From assembly GCA_021495925.1 (NCBI GenBank), contig JAKEKT010000076.1, forward strand, positions 1-64,000: 64,000 bases of DNA, read 5' to 3'. Under the pieces are notes generated by a model. It saw nothing but the letters and a program-made list of their open reading frames with translations, was not told where the DNA came from and made no database searches. Of the stretch, positions 11,059 through 22,595 are shown piece after piece. Every line of letters starts with the position of its first letter. The first letter of the stretch is position 1. The position numbers were made by a program, and so were the translations under genes. This DNA is from Diplodia intermedia. Taxonomy: Eukaryota > Ascomycota > Dothideomycetes > Botryosphaeriales > Botryosphaeriaceae.

Positions 11059-12949
11059 ATGGACGCAGAATCGAACGACTTCAACTACGAAGCGCTCCAG
11101 AGCGATCGGCACATCCGGCTGCTCAAGATCACCGGGTTGAGCAGCGACGATGCCGAAGCACAGCCTTGCAGCTTCAGCCTCATTCACGTCTCCCTCGATG
11201 ACAATTTCCCCTTCGAGGCAGTGTCGTATGCCTGGGGCGATCCGACCCTCAGCCACACAATGTGTCTTTCCACTTCTAGTGGATCGAAGCAGCTAGCCAT
11301 CACTCATAGCGTGTTCGAGGCGCTGCCGTACCTGGCGAGGGTCGCAAAAGAAGAGACAGGTCACTTGTGGATCGACCAACTATGCATCGATCAGAAGAAC
11401 CTTGAGGAGCGTGGCCGACAAGTCAGGTTGATGGGGGAGATCTACAGCTCGGCGCTGCGGACTCTCATATGGCTGGGGCCAGAAGAGCCAGGACAGCAGG
11501 TCATACAGCTACCAGAACGAGAACTGCCGGACAGAGCGAGAGACAGTGATGGAAAGCAGGATAGGCCTGTGGAAATGACCCCGATGCAGCTCCTCATCAA
11601 GGCAATGGATGTCGCCCACCGTTATTTTCACACCACCGATGCACGGGTTCTGAGGCAAAAACTGGACTCCTTTTTGAAAAATTTTGACGAAGACCGTGCT
11701 GCCTATGAACCTTGGAGAGAAGCATGTTCTAAAGCTTTGGAAGCATTGCTGCAAAGACCTTGGTTTGTGCGTGCAGGAGTACGTTCTGTCCAAGCTCGCG
11801 CAAGTAGTAGTGGGCAGCAGAGCATTTACCATGGAGTCGCTTATACACGCGACCCTGCTGGCCTATAATACTCATTACACTGAAGGACTTTATTTGAGTT
11901 TCTCCCAGCTCATGCTTTTTGAAGAGGCTCGGAAGTGGCGACTAGATCACCTGTATGATCTTGACGGCCCCTTTGATGGTTTTACCTTCTGCCGGGTGCT
12001 TACAAAAGCATATATGGCCGATCCGCTTCTCGTGTCCGACCCGAGGGATCGAATATTCGCATTCCTCGGATTGTGAAGTCCACCCGACTTCAGACCCGAC
12101 TACCATTCGTCGGTGGTAGACGTCTATACCTCCTTCGTCCGACATACCATATCATCGACCCAATCTGTTGAGATGATCACAGCAGCGCATATTATCAAAG
12201 GATCTGAACTCGTTGGCCTGCCATCCTGGGCACCGGACTGGACAGGCCACATTGGATATGTACCGTTACTACTTTGTCGGCCACTGGACACCCAAATCCG
12301 CTGGGACGCAGCGAGGGGGTTTCGACACACCCAGGACGCGCACCTCTCTCATCACTGTTTACATTTGCGCGGTAAAATCTTCGATGCGATAAAAACCTGC
12401 GCCATGATGGAAAGGGAGCTTCAGAACGAAGAGTTGCCACACCCTGCATGTATGCTTCCTACTAAGCGTCCTACCTGGCAGGAATTCATCTGGGGAGATG
12501 GGAACAATGGATCCTGGGGCCTTGTAGCCGCGACGGATTACCTCCAAGTACTTCTGGGAGTCGGCGCGATCGGGTCCAGGGTTCAAAGAACGGCAGAGGA
12601 ATGCGTCAAGCTGTTTGAGCGACATATCATTCGCAGAGATGCTCCTGGTACAGAAAACGAAGACGCGAGCCTGACGGACTTTCCGCGTGATCTCTTGGTG
12701 TTGATTAGTTCTTGGGTCACTCTAAGGTTCATCGTGACCACCTCGGGAAGATTTGGTCTTGTCCAGAGAGGTGTTAAAGAGGGAGATGTCGTTTCCATCC
12801 TTCATGGATGTAGGATTCCGCTCGTTCTAAGAAAGGTGGAGGGGTCGGACATATACCAATTTGCGGGAGATGCTTACATTGACGGCGCCATGTACGGCGA
12901 GGTCAGGACGTGGGAGGAATCCGAGGCGGATGATATATTTCTTGTGTAA
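11059..12949 (+). pseudogene. Broken heterokaryon-incompatibility (HET) domain gene
   Basis: HET proteins trigger cell death on fusion with genetically unlike hyphae. From the ATG at 11059 the HET motifs are clear: FEAVSYAWGDP, LPYLARVAKEETGHLWIDQL and CIDQKNLEERGRQVRLMGEI. The frame then breaks near 11760-11775: after QRPWFVR the conserved VQEYVLSKLAQVVVGSRAF continues in another frame, and the gap is about 11 nt shorter than family spacing suggests. A second lesion is an in-frame TGA at 12074-12076 inside FAFLGL*SPPDFRPDY, after which the same frame stays open to 12949 (LPSWAPDW, a typical HET C-terminal motif, follows). A 21 nt intron would be needed to skip the stop, which is too short. 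An intron at the first break would remove conserved sequence. A pseudogene is the simplest reading. HET genes are commonly polymorphic, so other isolates may carry an intact allele. Confidence 0.82.
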
Positions 12950-13803
12950 TTTCTGGATACCACGGCGCTCTTGAGATTAGCGTCACTGTATGTCTCTTCA
13001 CAATCATACTTCTCGAGAAATTATACTTCACTTACAAGTGTAGTCGAGATTGCATCCTAAACGCTGTTTTTAAATCCCACGTTGTCATCCGGCCATTTGC
13101 TTCTGCTACCCACAGAAAGAGAGAACCTCGGGAGCGGGGAGTCACGAAGCGATGCTCAAAGACACGCGCTGCGCTGTAGAATTAAGCTATGCGGCTGCAA
13201 GCCCTAAGCGAGTTACTAAGCCCGACTAAGCAATTTTGAAGGACTTGGGTGTACGTCGGGAATACTATTGATATCGAGTCGTAAAGAACATTGATATGAA
13301 GGGAGAATCGACTTACGAACTTCAAGGAGCTTCGACTTACGACCCTCAAGGAGTGTTCTAACAATGACTCTTGAACACGAATAATTCGTAGTGTTTTCTG
13401 CTGCAAATGTCGATGCCGAACCCAATAAGAATTGAACACTACAAAGGGACATCGTAGCTGAAAGCTGGTATATGTTCTCCTGCGTGTCAAAGAGCTGTAG
13501 CCTGCCATGACCAGCAGATGGATTAGCGTGCCTCACTCGTGCTCGAACATTTGCATCAACAAAAAAGGATTGAATCATCACGCATCACATTCCCATAGGG
13601 TGCTATCAATAACCAGCCGTCCAAACTCATTTTTCTTCCCGTCCCGAGTCTCCCCATCATAGTGATCCTTCTACCATTTCAACAAGACAGCGCTCTCGTT
13701 AGGACATTCCTCCCCACAATCAAAGCCCCGGTTACAAAGCGCCGGCGACCTCTGTTTTTTTTCACACGAGTTTTTAGTAAAAGTGGCCAGTATCAGCCAC
13801 TAC
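12950..13803. other. Intergenic, convergent 3' ends
   Basis: Between the HET remnant and the PDI gene, which converge. No gene is seen. A 24 bp imperfect tandem pair lies at about 13308-13355 (each copy begins TCGACTTACGA and ends CTCAAGGAG or TTCAAGGAG). Confidence 0.5.
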
Positions 13804-14966
13804 TTACAACTCGCTCTTGCCCTCGTCCTTCTGACCGAACAGCTTCAAGATGTTGGTCCTGCTCGTGAGGTCGTCCACCTTCTCGGGCGCCAAGCCGCCC
13901 TTCTTCAGCATGCCCTCGAGACGGCCAATCTCCTTCTCCGCATAGCCCTCGTTGGCCGCGATCTTCTCAAACGCCTTGACGTAGTAATCCTTGTACTTAC
14001 CCTCGGCCGTGGCGGCCACCTTCTTCGCCTCCTCGACGCCATCCGCCCACTTGCCCTGGAACTGCTCGACGACGGCGTTGAGCGCCTCGACGGTGCCGCC
14101 GAGCGCGTCGAGCCCGCCGCCGACGGCGCGGTGCGTGCCGGCCTTCTCGTTGAGGAAGGTGATGAAGGCGGCCTCGGAGCGGCCGCCGCCGTACTCGATG
14201 GGCGCCGAGTTGCCCTTGGGGAAGAACTTGATGGTCGGGTACGACTTGACGCCCTGCTGCTGCGCCGTGGCCTTTGCGTTGGGGGCTTCGGCGTCGACCT
14301 TGGCGATGACGACGTCGGGCTCGAGCTTGAAGTCCTGGGCGAGCGTCTCGTAGATGGGGGCGAGGCTCTTGCAGTCTGGGGGGAAAGAAAAACGAGTTAG
14401 CAACTGAAGGCGAGAAATGGTAATGGAGAATGAACGGAAAAACACTCACGTCCACACCACGGCGCCGTGAACGCAACCAGCACGTCCTTGTCGCTCCCCA
14501 CCACCTCGCCAAACGACGCATCGTCCAGCATGACGACCTCGCTCGGCGCCTTCGCCTTGGTCTTGGCCTTGACGCCGCTCTTCTCCGCCACAAACGCCTG
14601 CAGGCTCTCGAGGTCGCGGCCGCCGCTGTAGTCCTCGGGCGTGTCGCTCTTGCCGTCGAACCACTTCAGCGTCGGGAAGCCCGAGACGCCGAAGCGCTGC
14701 CCGAGCGACCGGTGCGCGTCGGCGTCGACCTTGGCGATCGTCACCTTCTTGTCCGCCGCCCATGCGTACGACGCGCCTAGCTCCTCGTACACGGGCGCCA
14801 GGTTCTTGCAGTGCCCGCACCACGGCGCGAAGAACTCGACCAGCGCCGGCTTGCCCGACTTCAGCACGATATCGTCGAAGTTGTCCGGCGTGAGGTCGGC
14901 GACCGAGGCCGCGGCGGCGCCCAGCAGCGCGAGCCCGCTGAGGAGGGTGTTGACGAGGCGGACCAT
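13804..14966 (-). CDS. tigA: Protein disulfide isomerase, two thioredoxin domains plus ERp29 C-terminal domain
   Basis: ER lumen oxidoreductase that forms and rearranges disulfides in secretory proteins. Two exons, complement of 13804-14375 and 14450-14966, give 362 residues. An N-terminal signal peptide (LLSGLALLGAAAAS) is followed by two thioredoxin domains with active sites C50-G-H-C53 and C171-G-H-C174. The second site is split by the intron, with the His codon divided C|AC. Conserved cis-Pro contexts (GFPTLKWF, SYPTIKFF) are present. The C-terminal helical part ending NILKLF matches the ERp29c domain of Erp38/TigA. The protein ends GKSEL, an unusual variant of the K/HDEL retrieval signal. 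Length agrees with TigA/Erp38 proteins (about 360-370). The symbol is by family resemblance only. Confidence 0.95.
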
Positions 14967-15447
14967 GGCGGTGGTGTCGTCTCAATCGATGGAAAAAGGT
15001 ATAGTCGGGGTTGTTTGATGGATTGGCTGGCGCTGATTTGACGATGGGACGTTTGGAGACAGAGAAGTAAAGTGGTTTGGCAGGAAGTGTCAAACCTGAG
15101 GGAGACAGTCGTGGACAGGTAGCTTCCGCCCAGGTGGCCAGCTCCGGCCGGACTTTGGTTGGTCCGGCCACGTTTCGTTCCCAAAGAGGAAATCAGCTCT
15201 CCGGCTTATCAATCACCCATTGAATAGTGTCGCCGCCATGACTCTCACCAGCCGATGATTCAAGCTCAATGTGTATTCGATTAATTCGCGTCAGCTTTGA
15301 TTTCCAAGCTGGTCCCCATGTCTAGGCATCGTACAATCCAACCATCAACTAAAAGCTTATTCAAGTCAATCCTTCATCAACCAAAAATAACATGCATGTG
15401 TGTATCAAATCCAAAATCCAAAATCCAGATGGGCGAATGAATCGAAA
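14967..15447. other. Intergenic, PDI promoter
   Basis: Holds the PDI upstream region on one side and the 3' UTR of the WD40 gene on the other. No gene and no clear unfolded-protein-response element was found by eye. Confidence 0.5.
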
Positions 15448-18400
15448 TCAAGATGCCGCCTTCCCACAATTCGAGCAGACCAAAGTACGCGTCTTGCCCG
15501 AGTCCTTTGTGTTGAACTTCCTGCACCCGCACTTCTTGCATTCCTTCCTTTGGTCTCCTCCCTCCACGCTGCTTTCCTCGCTGCTCAGCCTACTCACGTA
15601 GCTAGCCGTTTTGGTCAGCGCCAGGGACGGTTCTAATCTCGCATGCTCTAGCTGGCTACGCCAGCCTTCCTTGTTATAATACGCGAATGATTTATCGCCA
15701 TGCAGCCACATCGGATTGCTACTGCTCGACGGTAATGGCGGCTGCGACTGAGATGCCAGAGCCCCGCCTGACGTCCTCGGCCTTGGGGGAGAATCCGATG
15801 CGTTGATTGACGGGGTGCTGTCTCTCGTCCGATGCGGTAATGGAGGCATGTCGGGAAGCTGCGCCTTTGATGACTTAGCTGATGAGGCCATGGAAGATTT
15901 GCTCGGAGATCCACTACGGTCACCCTTTCCTGATTTCCCGTCTTTGATGCTGCTCGAGCCCGATATATTCTGTCGCCACGACAAGATGCGATCCGTGCCC
16001 GTCGTCGCTGTTGTAGCCGTCGAATCGCTCCGCTTCTTGCTGCTTGCCCGCGTTTTGGTCGAATTGCTTCGCCGGACTCCAGATCCCGCTGTTCTTCGTG
16101 AAAATACCGACGATGTGTCCCAGTTGTCCGGTACGTGCTTACGCTTGGTATGCGCACAGTCTTGACGGAAAACCTTGATGTTGCCCTGGTAGTCTGCTGT
16201 CACGATAATCTGTCCGTCGGGATGCGCCGAGCGTGCCATGTAAGCCGGTGTGCCCTCCGCCTTCTTTATGCTCTTGGGAGTTCCCTGCATGCTACCAGCC
16301 TCGGACGCGTGTTTCGAGGATAGCGACTCTGTTCTGCTCACGAGGGTGACGGGTGGCGGGTTGCAGAGATCGTACACGGGGTCTTCGGAATTGCTGAGCA
16401 ATTGCCGTGTCTTTGTTGGAGCCAGGATGGCGCAAGTCGTTATCGCGTTGTGTGCGTCGAACATTTCGACCGGTCGCTGGTTCCTGTTTTCGCCTTCACC
16501 TGCTCCAGTAGACCAGATGTAAGCTCTGCGATCTTCGCTCCCACAGATGACATATGTGGCATCATCACTGAAACTCGCTCGTATTTGGCTGAAGTTGTTC
16601 TCTTGTCCGCGGAACTTGATCTCCAGGCCCTTGTCACGGAAGCTGTACAGCCGAATTCGCGAATCGTTACTGGAGATCAACAGCTTAATGTCGCCAAGAG
16701 TCGCCCCAGCGCCCACGTGCATGGCCTGGATCCCTGTAATCTTGCTGCCCTTGGCATTTTTGCCGCGCGATGACTTTACGTGGATCTGAGTTTGATATTT
16801 GAGGCCCTCCGTATCGTAGAACAAACAGAGGCCGCTGAGCGTCCCCGCGATCGCAGTCTTGCCGTCCGGCGTGAAGGCGACGGCGGTGATCATCTCCGGC
16901 AACTGGTTCCAGAATGCGACGGTCTTATCGGGGATGCTCCAGAGACGCAGCTTGCTGTCAAGGGACCCGGCCAGGAAGAAGCGGTCATCCTTGGGGTGGA
17001 ACTGAATGGACGGGACGAAGTCTGCGTGTTTGAAGGTGCACAGGCACTCGGAACGGCTGATGTGCCACAGGCGGACCGTCTTATCCATGGACGAAGATAG
17101 AAGAAAGTTGTTCTGTCGATGTTAGACTCGATCCCACGATGCCTGCTAGCGCCTACCCACCTTGCTCCAGCTCAGGTCCAAAATAGTGGACTCGTGGCCG
17201 ATATATTCCCTATAGGGCTTGTTCTGGAACACAGGCGCGTTCACATGCAGTGCTTCCCCGTCCTTTTGGGTCCCTGCCTCGGAGATCTCATGCGCGGTTC
17301 GCTCGTCTGGGTTGGAGATAACAGCCCACACGCGGAGGACTCCGTCTTGACCGCCGGCGGCCATGTACTTGCCATCTTTGCTGAACTCCAGAGCCCAAAC
17401 GGGCCGCTCGTTGACGTTGCTAGTCCGCGGGGGTGCGGTGGTGTTGTTCCTCACGCTGGCGCCAGAGCTCGAGGGCGGGCGCTCGTCTTGAGCGGGCGGT
17501 TGGTTGGTGCGTAGCTGCTGGGCCAGGAAGGTGCGGTCGAACTCGCGTTCCTTTTTGAACTTGGAGCGGATCTTGATGTAGCCCGGGGGCTGGGGGTGGC
17601 GCGGCTGGTAGCCGATGCTACTGTCGATGGGTTGGGAGAAGAGTTCGGCGTCCATGCCTTCGGGTCTGGTGTCGCTCGCGGCATCATCGGGGAAGGATTC
17701 GTCCTCGTGCTTCTTTTTATTTCCAATGATGCGGCTCAGAAACGAGACTCCCTTCCTGTTTAAAATAGGGTGTCAGCCTGGCCTCAGCCCTGCGCTTACG
17801 TCTGACACGCGGAGCGGGGACGCCGCAATACAAGCAAGCCGCGCCAAGGCGTCTGTACAGGCGCGGAGAATATGCGTATTGTGGATATGAACGAGTACGA
17901 CTGGTGCACGGGGTGGACGGTGCAGAGGGCTCGGCTCACTTCTTCGACGGGGCCAATGAGGCAGTATCGCTGCGGCTCGCGTCCCTGGGGCCCTGCGCGC
18001 CGTCGGCGGCAAAGGGGCGCGGGGTGGACGAGGCATCGTCGGCCGTGGGGCGGAGCTTCTGGAGCACCTCTTGCGAGGTCTGGGTGCGCTTGAAGATTTG
18101 CTGGTCGTGTGGCAGAGTGTCAGCTGCGCGCGCGTGCAGATCTCAATTGCCCGGGGACAGCGGCTTGCGCGCACCTGCGAAAGGGGGTCGATGGGCGCTC
18201 GGTCGACATCGTCGTTATTGCTATTGCCGCTGGCTTCGGAGGGAGGCTGGCCATTGCTGGCATTGGAAGCACCCGACGGCGCGGATGTTGCGGCTACGCG
18301 CTGCGGCTTCGTCGGCGACGTCTTGCCGCTCGACTTGGATCGCACTGCGCTCGATTCCCGCCGTCAGCTCTCCATGCTCGCTCCCCACCGTCGTGGGGAC

Positions 18401-18567
18401 GGGGGCTGCCTCGTACCTGACACGGGCGTCACGCTGCGCTCCTCGTCGCTCACGTCGTGCGGCGACGGCGACGGCGATGGCTCGTTCGACGCGGGCGACG
18501 CGCTCAGCGGCACCGAGTCGCGGCTCTGCGGGTCTGTAACGCGAATCTTGGGCAGTGCGTCGTGCAT
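15448..18567 (-). CDS. WD40 repeat protein, WDR44-like, with C-terminal zinc-ribbon-like motif
   Basis: Likely scaffold related to human WDR44 and yeast Dgr2/YMR102C; WDR44 is a Rab11 effector, the fungal role is unclear. Five exons, complement of 15448-17112, 17161-17755, 17940-18100, 18175-18344 and 18417-18567, close to 913 residues. The N-terminus is disordered and Ser/Pro-rich. A basic KKKGVSFLSRIIGNKKK segment, formed across an exon junction, precedes the repeats, as in fungal relatives. WD blades include NERPVWALEFSKDGKYMAAG, GHESTILDLSW, SSSMDKTVRLWHIS, GSLDSKLRLWSI, LISSNDSRIRLY, CGSEDRRAYIW and DGQIIVTADYQGNIKVF. A Ser-rich linker follows. The last 30 residues hold CKKCGC...CSNCGK, a C2/C2 pattern like a small zinc ribbon. 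Intron 1 is predicted at only about 70 nt, with good sites. Confidence 0.92.
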
Positions 18568-19402
18568 GGTGGTGTTGGCCTGTGTCCGGGTCTACCGAAG
18601 GGTGGATGCGACGCTCGAGCTCAGGCCTGCGACCTCCAGGCTCATAATGGGTGTTTCAGGGTGGCGAGAGCCGTTGCTGCCTGCGCTGCGTGGCCGTGGG
18701 CATGTCCTGCAGGCCGGGACTGGTGATTGTGAGTCGTTGGTGGCTAATACGATGCAAATGACCGCAATTCCACGTTACATTGCGGCCGGTGTTTGGGTGG
18801 CTGGTCCCGCGACAACCAAAATGTGACGTAGGTCGCCGGCGCCGCCGCTTGCTTGCTGGCCCTCCCGTCTCTGGCGCGCCACCGTTCGTCGTCTCGCAAA
18901 CATCCCGGATCCACTTCCACCGTCCCAACACCAACACTCTCCAACAACCCCTTCGCACAGCCCTCCGCTCCTCGCATACGCCGTGCTCACCCTTGCGACT
19001 CGCCCTGGCCCCGTCTCCCATGTCTGTCTGAGCTGTCTCTGAATCCCTTCGCTTGCCCGTCACGCGACCGTCACATTTGCATCGTTGTTTCCGATCCATG
19101 TGTCAATTGTGGTATCTACGTTATGGCGGCCATCGACCGCGCCAATCATTATCCTAAATGAAGCAAACTCCAAGCATGCCTGTCCTGCTGCTTTCCATGA
19201 ACGCCAGAGTGTGTCCCCCCGAATGTCGTGAAGAAGTTGAGATGAATGCATGCGCTGCCGTGCGCATGCCCGGCTCTAGTGCCCCCAATGCTGCCCGCGT
19301 CCTGCCGGTCAAGAAGTAAATGCGAACATCGAAGCGGAGAACCCGTATAAGGATACAAGGATATAGAGCAACAACAAAGAGAAGGGCCTTCGAGCGATAC
19401 GC
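18568..19402. other. Intergenic
   Basis: Upstream region of the WD40 gene and 3' region of RNR2. Open frames on the minus strand (for example 18656-19099) lack recognisable features. Confidence 0.5.
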
Positions 19403-20825
19403 TTAGAAGTCCTCGTCGAAGGCGAAGTCACCCGACACGGTGGCCGGCGCGCCCGTCGTCGTCTCGGGCTTCTTGTTGGACTTCTCCATGACGCCGGCCT
19501 TCTGGTAGTCACCAACACGCTTCTCGAAGAAGTTGGTCTTGCCGCTGAGCGAAATGTTCTCCATGAAGTCGAAGGGGTTGGTGGCGTTGTAGTACTTCTT
19601 GTTGCCGAGCGCCACCAGCAGGCGGTCCGCGACGAACTCGATGTACTGGCACATGAGCGTGGCATTCATGCCGAGAAGAGCGACGGGCAGCGCATCCGTC
19701 AGGAACTCCTTCTCGATATCGACGGCCTCGATGATGATCCTCTCAACAGCCTCGGGGCTGGGCTTCGACTTGATGTGCGAGAACAGCAGGCAGGCAAAGT
19801 CGGTGTGCATGCCCTCATCACGGGAGATGAGCTCGTTGGAGAAGGTCAGACCGGGCATGAGACCGCGCTTCTTGAGCCAGAAGATGGAGGCGAAGGAGCC
19901 GCTGAAGAAGATACCCTCGACGGCGGCGAAGGCAATCAGACGCGATGCGAAGGTCGAGTTCTTGTCGCAGATCCAGCGCAGAGCCCAGTCGGCCTTCCTC
20001 TTGATGCAGGGAACTATGACGCGTTAGTGATCAATGCTCCATATCATCGTGTGGGGTGCATCATACTGTTGTCGATGGCGTTGAACAGGTAGGTGCGCTG
20101 CTTGGGCTCGCTGATGTACGTGTCGATGAGGAGCGAGTAGGTCTCCGAGTGGATGTTCTCCATCATGATCTGGAAGCCGTAGAAGCAGCGGGCCTCGGGG
20201 ATCTGGACCTCGGAGCTGAAGCGCTCGACGAGGTTCTCGTTCACGATGCCATCCGACGCGGCGAAGAAGGCGAGAACGTGGGAGATGAAGAAGCGCTCGT
20301 CGTCGTTGAGGCGCTTGTTCCAGTCGTGGAGGTCCTTGGAGAGGTCAATCTCCTCAGCAGTCCAGAAAGAAGCCTCGGCCTTCTTGTACATCTGCCAGAT
20401 CTGTGGTGTTGTTAGTGGCTGAAAAACACGGCTTTACGCGTGACGCGTCCGGACGCGTCGGAGTATACACGCACCTCGTGGTACTTGATGGGGAAGAGGA
20501 CGAAGCGGTGGGGGTTCTCCTGGAGCAGAGGCTCGTGGGCCTCCTCCTTCCTGATTGTGGGCGCGGTCGAGGGGTGCTTGATTTCTTCTTCGGGCTCGTC
20601 GTCGAGGTCGGGGATGCCCTTGACCGGGCGGGCGACGTTGTCATCCTCCCACTCGCCGGAGAAGTCCAGCTTCTGGGCAGGCGAGTCGTTCATGCTCAGG
20701 TTGGCAACGGCAGAGGCAGCCTGGTACGCGGTGTTAGCTCGAGGACCGGGTACATGCATGACGCGCTTGATGGCGGCAGTGGCAAGGCAACGGACCTGCT
20801 TGGAAGGGGTGGCCTGGGCGGACAT
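19403..20825 (-). CDS. RNR2: Ribonucleoside-diphosphate reductase small subunit (R2)
   Basis: Makes the diferric-tyrosyl radical that class Ia ribonucleotide reductase uses to turn NDPs into dNDPs. Four exons, complement of 19403-20013, 20067-20400, 20475-20720 and 20796-20825, give 406 residues, the usual fungal length. Visible ligands by alignment to mouse R2: D142 in FFAASDGIVNENL, E173 and H176 in MMENIHSETY, with Y180 as the radical tyrosine. FWTAEEIDLSKD and PCIKRKADWALRWI are family hallmarks. The C-terminus FAFDEDF is the tail that docks on R1. Intron 1 (20721-20795) is 75 nt and stop-free; it is called an intron because relatives read PSKQAASAVANL directly. Introns 2 and 3 hold ACGCGT boxes (see separate entry), suggesting cell-cycle or replication-stress control by MBF. 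Confidence 0.97.
20436..20458. promoter_or_regulatory. Three MluI cell-cycle boxes (ACGCGT) inside RNR2 intron 2
   Basis: ACGCGT occurs at 20436-20441, 20443-20448 and 20453-20458, all in the 74 nt intron 2 of RNR2. Another copy sits in intron 3 (about 20018-20023). ACGCGT is the core bound by the yeast MBF complex, which controls RNR genes in budding and fission yeast. The sequence match is certain; the regulatory role is inferred. Confidence 0.55.
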
Positions 20826-22595
20826 GGCGAATGCTCTGCAGAGGGAACAATTGGGAACTGAGGCAGCAGAGATTTGGCACGTGGAGGCAAAGGATGCAGT
20901 AGTGAAGATGTGCTGGTGAGGGATGTAGACAAAGCGCGCGCGGCAGCTTTTCAATGGCCTCGCGCCAAGCAACGCGCTAGCCGTCATGGACGCGACGCGA
21001 CGCCCACAACACACACGCGCTCGCCATCCACACACGCTCAACGTGACCGCAGCCTGCCCCAAGCCCGGTCCCGCGCCGGGACCACCGCGTTTCCCGGTGC
21101 AAGCGTTCCGCGCGATATCGGGTCTCGGCCGCCCGCAACCCTTGCAATGGCTTGGGAAAAGCCTGCGCGGTGGAGCTCTTCGCGGACAATCCTCTCCAGC
21201 TCATACCCAAATCCGGCCATTCCTGCCTCCATCGCCCCGAGCTTCACCTGTCCGACGGCGGAGCTTTCTCTCAGCTCTGACAGCAACCTTACGTGACCGT
21301 CCCATCGTCCCACTCAGATGCCTCCTCGGTCCCGCTCGTGTCGTCCGAAGCTGCACCTTGTCCGATCCCGTCACCAAAGCCAAGCCGTATCCGCAATGTC
21401 CGAGTGCTTCAAACGCGTCTCGACGCGTCTTCCTGCACCCATCGATTGCCCACACTGCTGATCTTTGGTCCACCATGGTACCACAATTCTTCTCAGCCCT
21501 TGCACATGCAGCACCACGCCTTATAAGTCGTCAGTCCTCACCAGACGCGTCACTGTCGCCATCGAATAATGCCAGAACACAGCAACCGTCAAGAGTGCAT
21601 GTCTCCTTGCAATTGGTCCGCCACGCTCTCAGCTTCTTGTCTCAAAGCGCTTCAAAGTTGTGACACGTACACGCCGTCTCGTAGCCAACAAGCTCTGATT
21701 AGACACGATGATGTCCACACGTTACTCGTCGCATTTGCTTGCTTTATTGACCAAAAGCCAGAGGTGGAAAAAAAAATCAAGTTGTCATGCTAGCACAGTG
21801 GCCCATCGTCAGATACTAACCAAAAAATTTGGCGGCTACAGATTCCATCATCCGCTCTTCTCATGACAATCACGACAGGTCAACGGAGTCAACAGTCGCC
21901 ATCACGTATGTGGGGACACTTACCAGATGGCCATGGTAACAGGCATGCGCTTTCGCTTGACTACTCGCCGTCTGTCCACCGATTACGCGACGAACGCGCC
22001 CCGAGCTGGCAATCCATCAAGCGTCCTCCAGCGCCACACCATTCCCATAGACGCTGATACAAAGCCGATTCTTGACACGCCATCTCTTTGTATACTGCCG
22101 GTACACACAGTGTATTGGCAACATGGATTGTAGGCCCTGCTTGCATCAAGAATGGAGGAATGCGATAGGTATTGCATTCCTATGGCCAAGTCCCCAGTAA
22201 CGATGGTGGCCGACCGGTCGGGCATGCTGGCAGAAGCGATGACTGAGAGGCCTGCCTTGTTGACGAATGGTGGATCGAGACAGATCCGAGCACTGCGGTC
22301 TGTACCAGCATACTGTCATGCAAGTCTAGAGGCGGTACGAAGTTGACCTGCGCACGTTCAGGATGGAGACGGCTGACTGCCATGCCGCATGGATTGGACT
22401 GAAAGACGTTGGGGCGTCCGTCACAATGTTTCTCCTGTGAACAGAGTGGGAAATTCATTGATGCGGTATCATTGATCAATATCTATCTACAGGCACTCAA
22501 ACCGAAGACGACGCCACCTCTCCCCGGGATATCTCAAACGCATTGACCCCAAACCATGTAGAAGAAGAGCAGAGGAACTCTTGCAAGATTGTCTC
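20826..22595. other. Intergenic, RNR2 promoter region
   Basis: 1.8 kb between RNR2 and the alcohol dehydrogenase. A 225-codon plus frame at 20986-21663 has no domain, is Pro/Ser/Arg-rich and is not supported. The RNR2 5' region here holds the ACGCGT sites described separately. Nothing recognisable lies at 21700-22595. Confidence 0.5.
21413..21550. promoter_or_regulatory. Upstream MluI boxes near RNR2
   Basis: Three further ACGCGT copies at 21413-21418, 21423-21428 and 21545-21550, 590-725 bp upstream of the RNR2 start codon. Because the hexamer is not rare in this GC-rich DNA, the pairing with the intronic cluster is suggestive rather than proof. Confidence 0.4.

Noticed and set aside
11776..11820. 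Intron starting GTACGT in the HET gene as an explanation for the frame change
   Set aside because: It would remove VQEYVLSKLAQVVVGS, which is conserved in HET proteins, and would not remove the downstream TGA.
20986..21663. 225-codon plus ORF upstream of RNR2
   Set aside because: No domain, Pro/Ser/Arg-rich, in GC-rich promoter DNA. Considered composition-driven.
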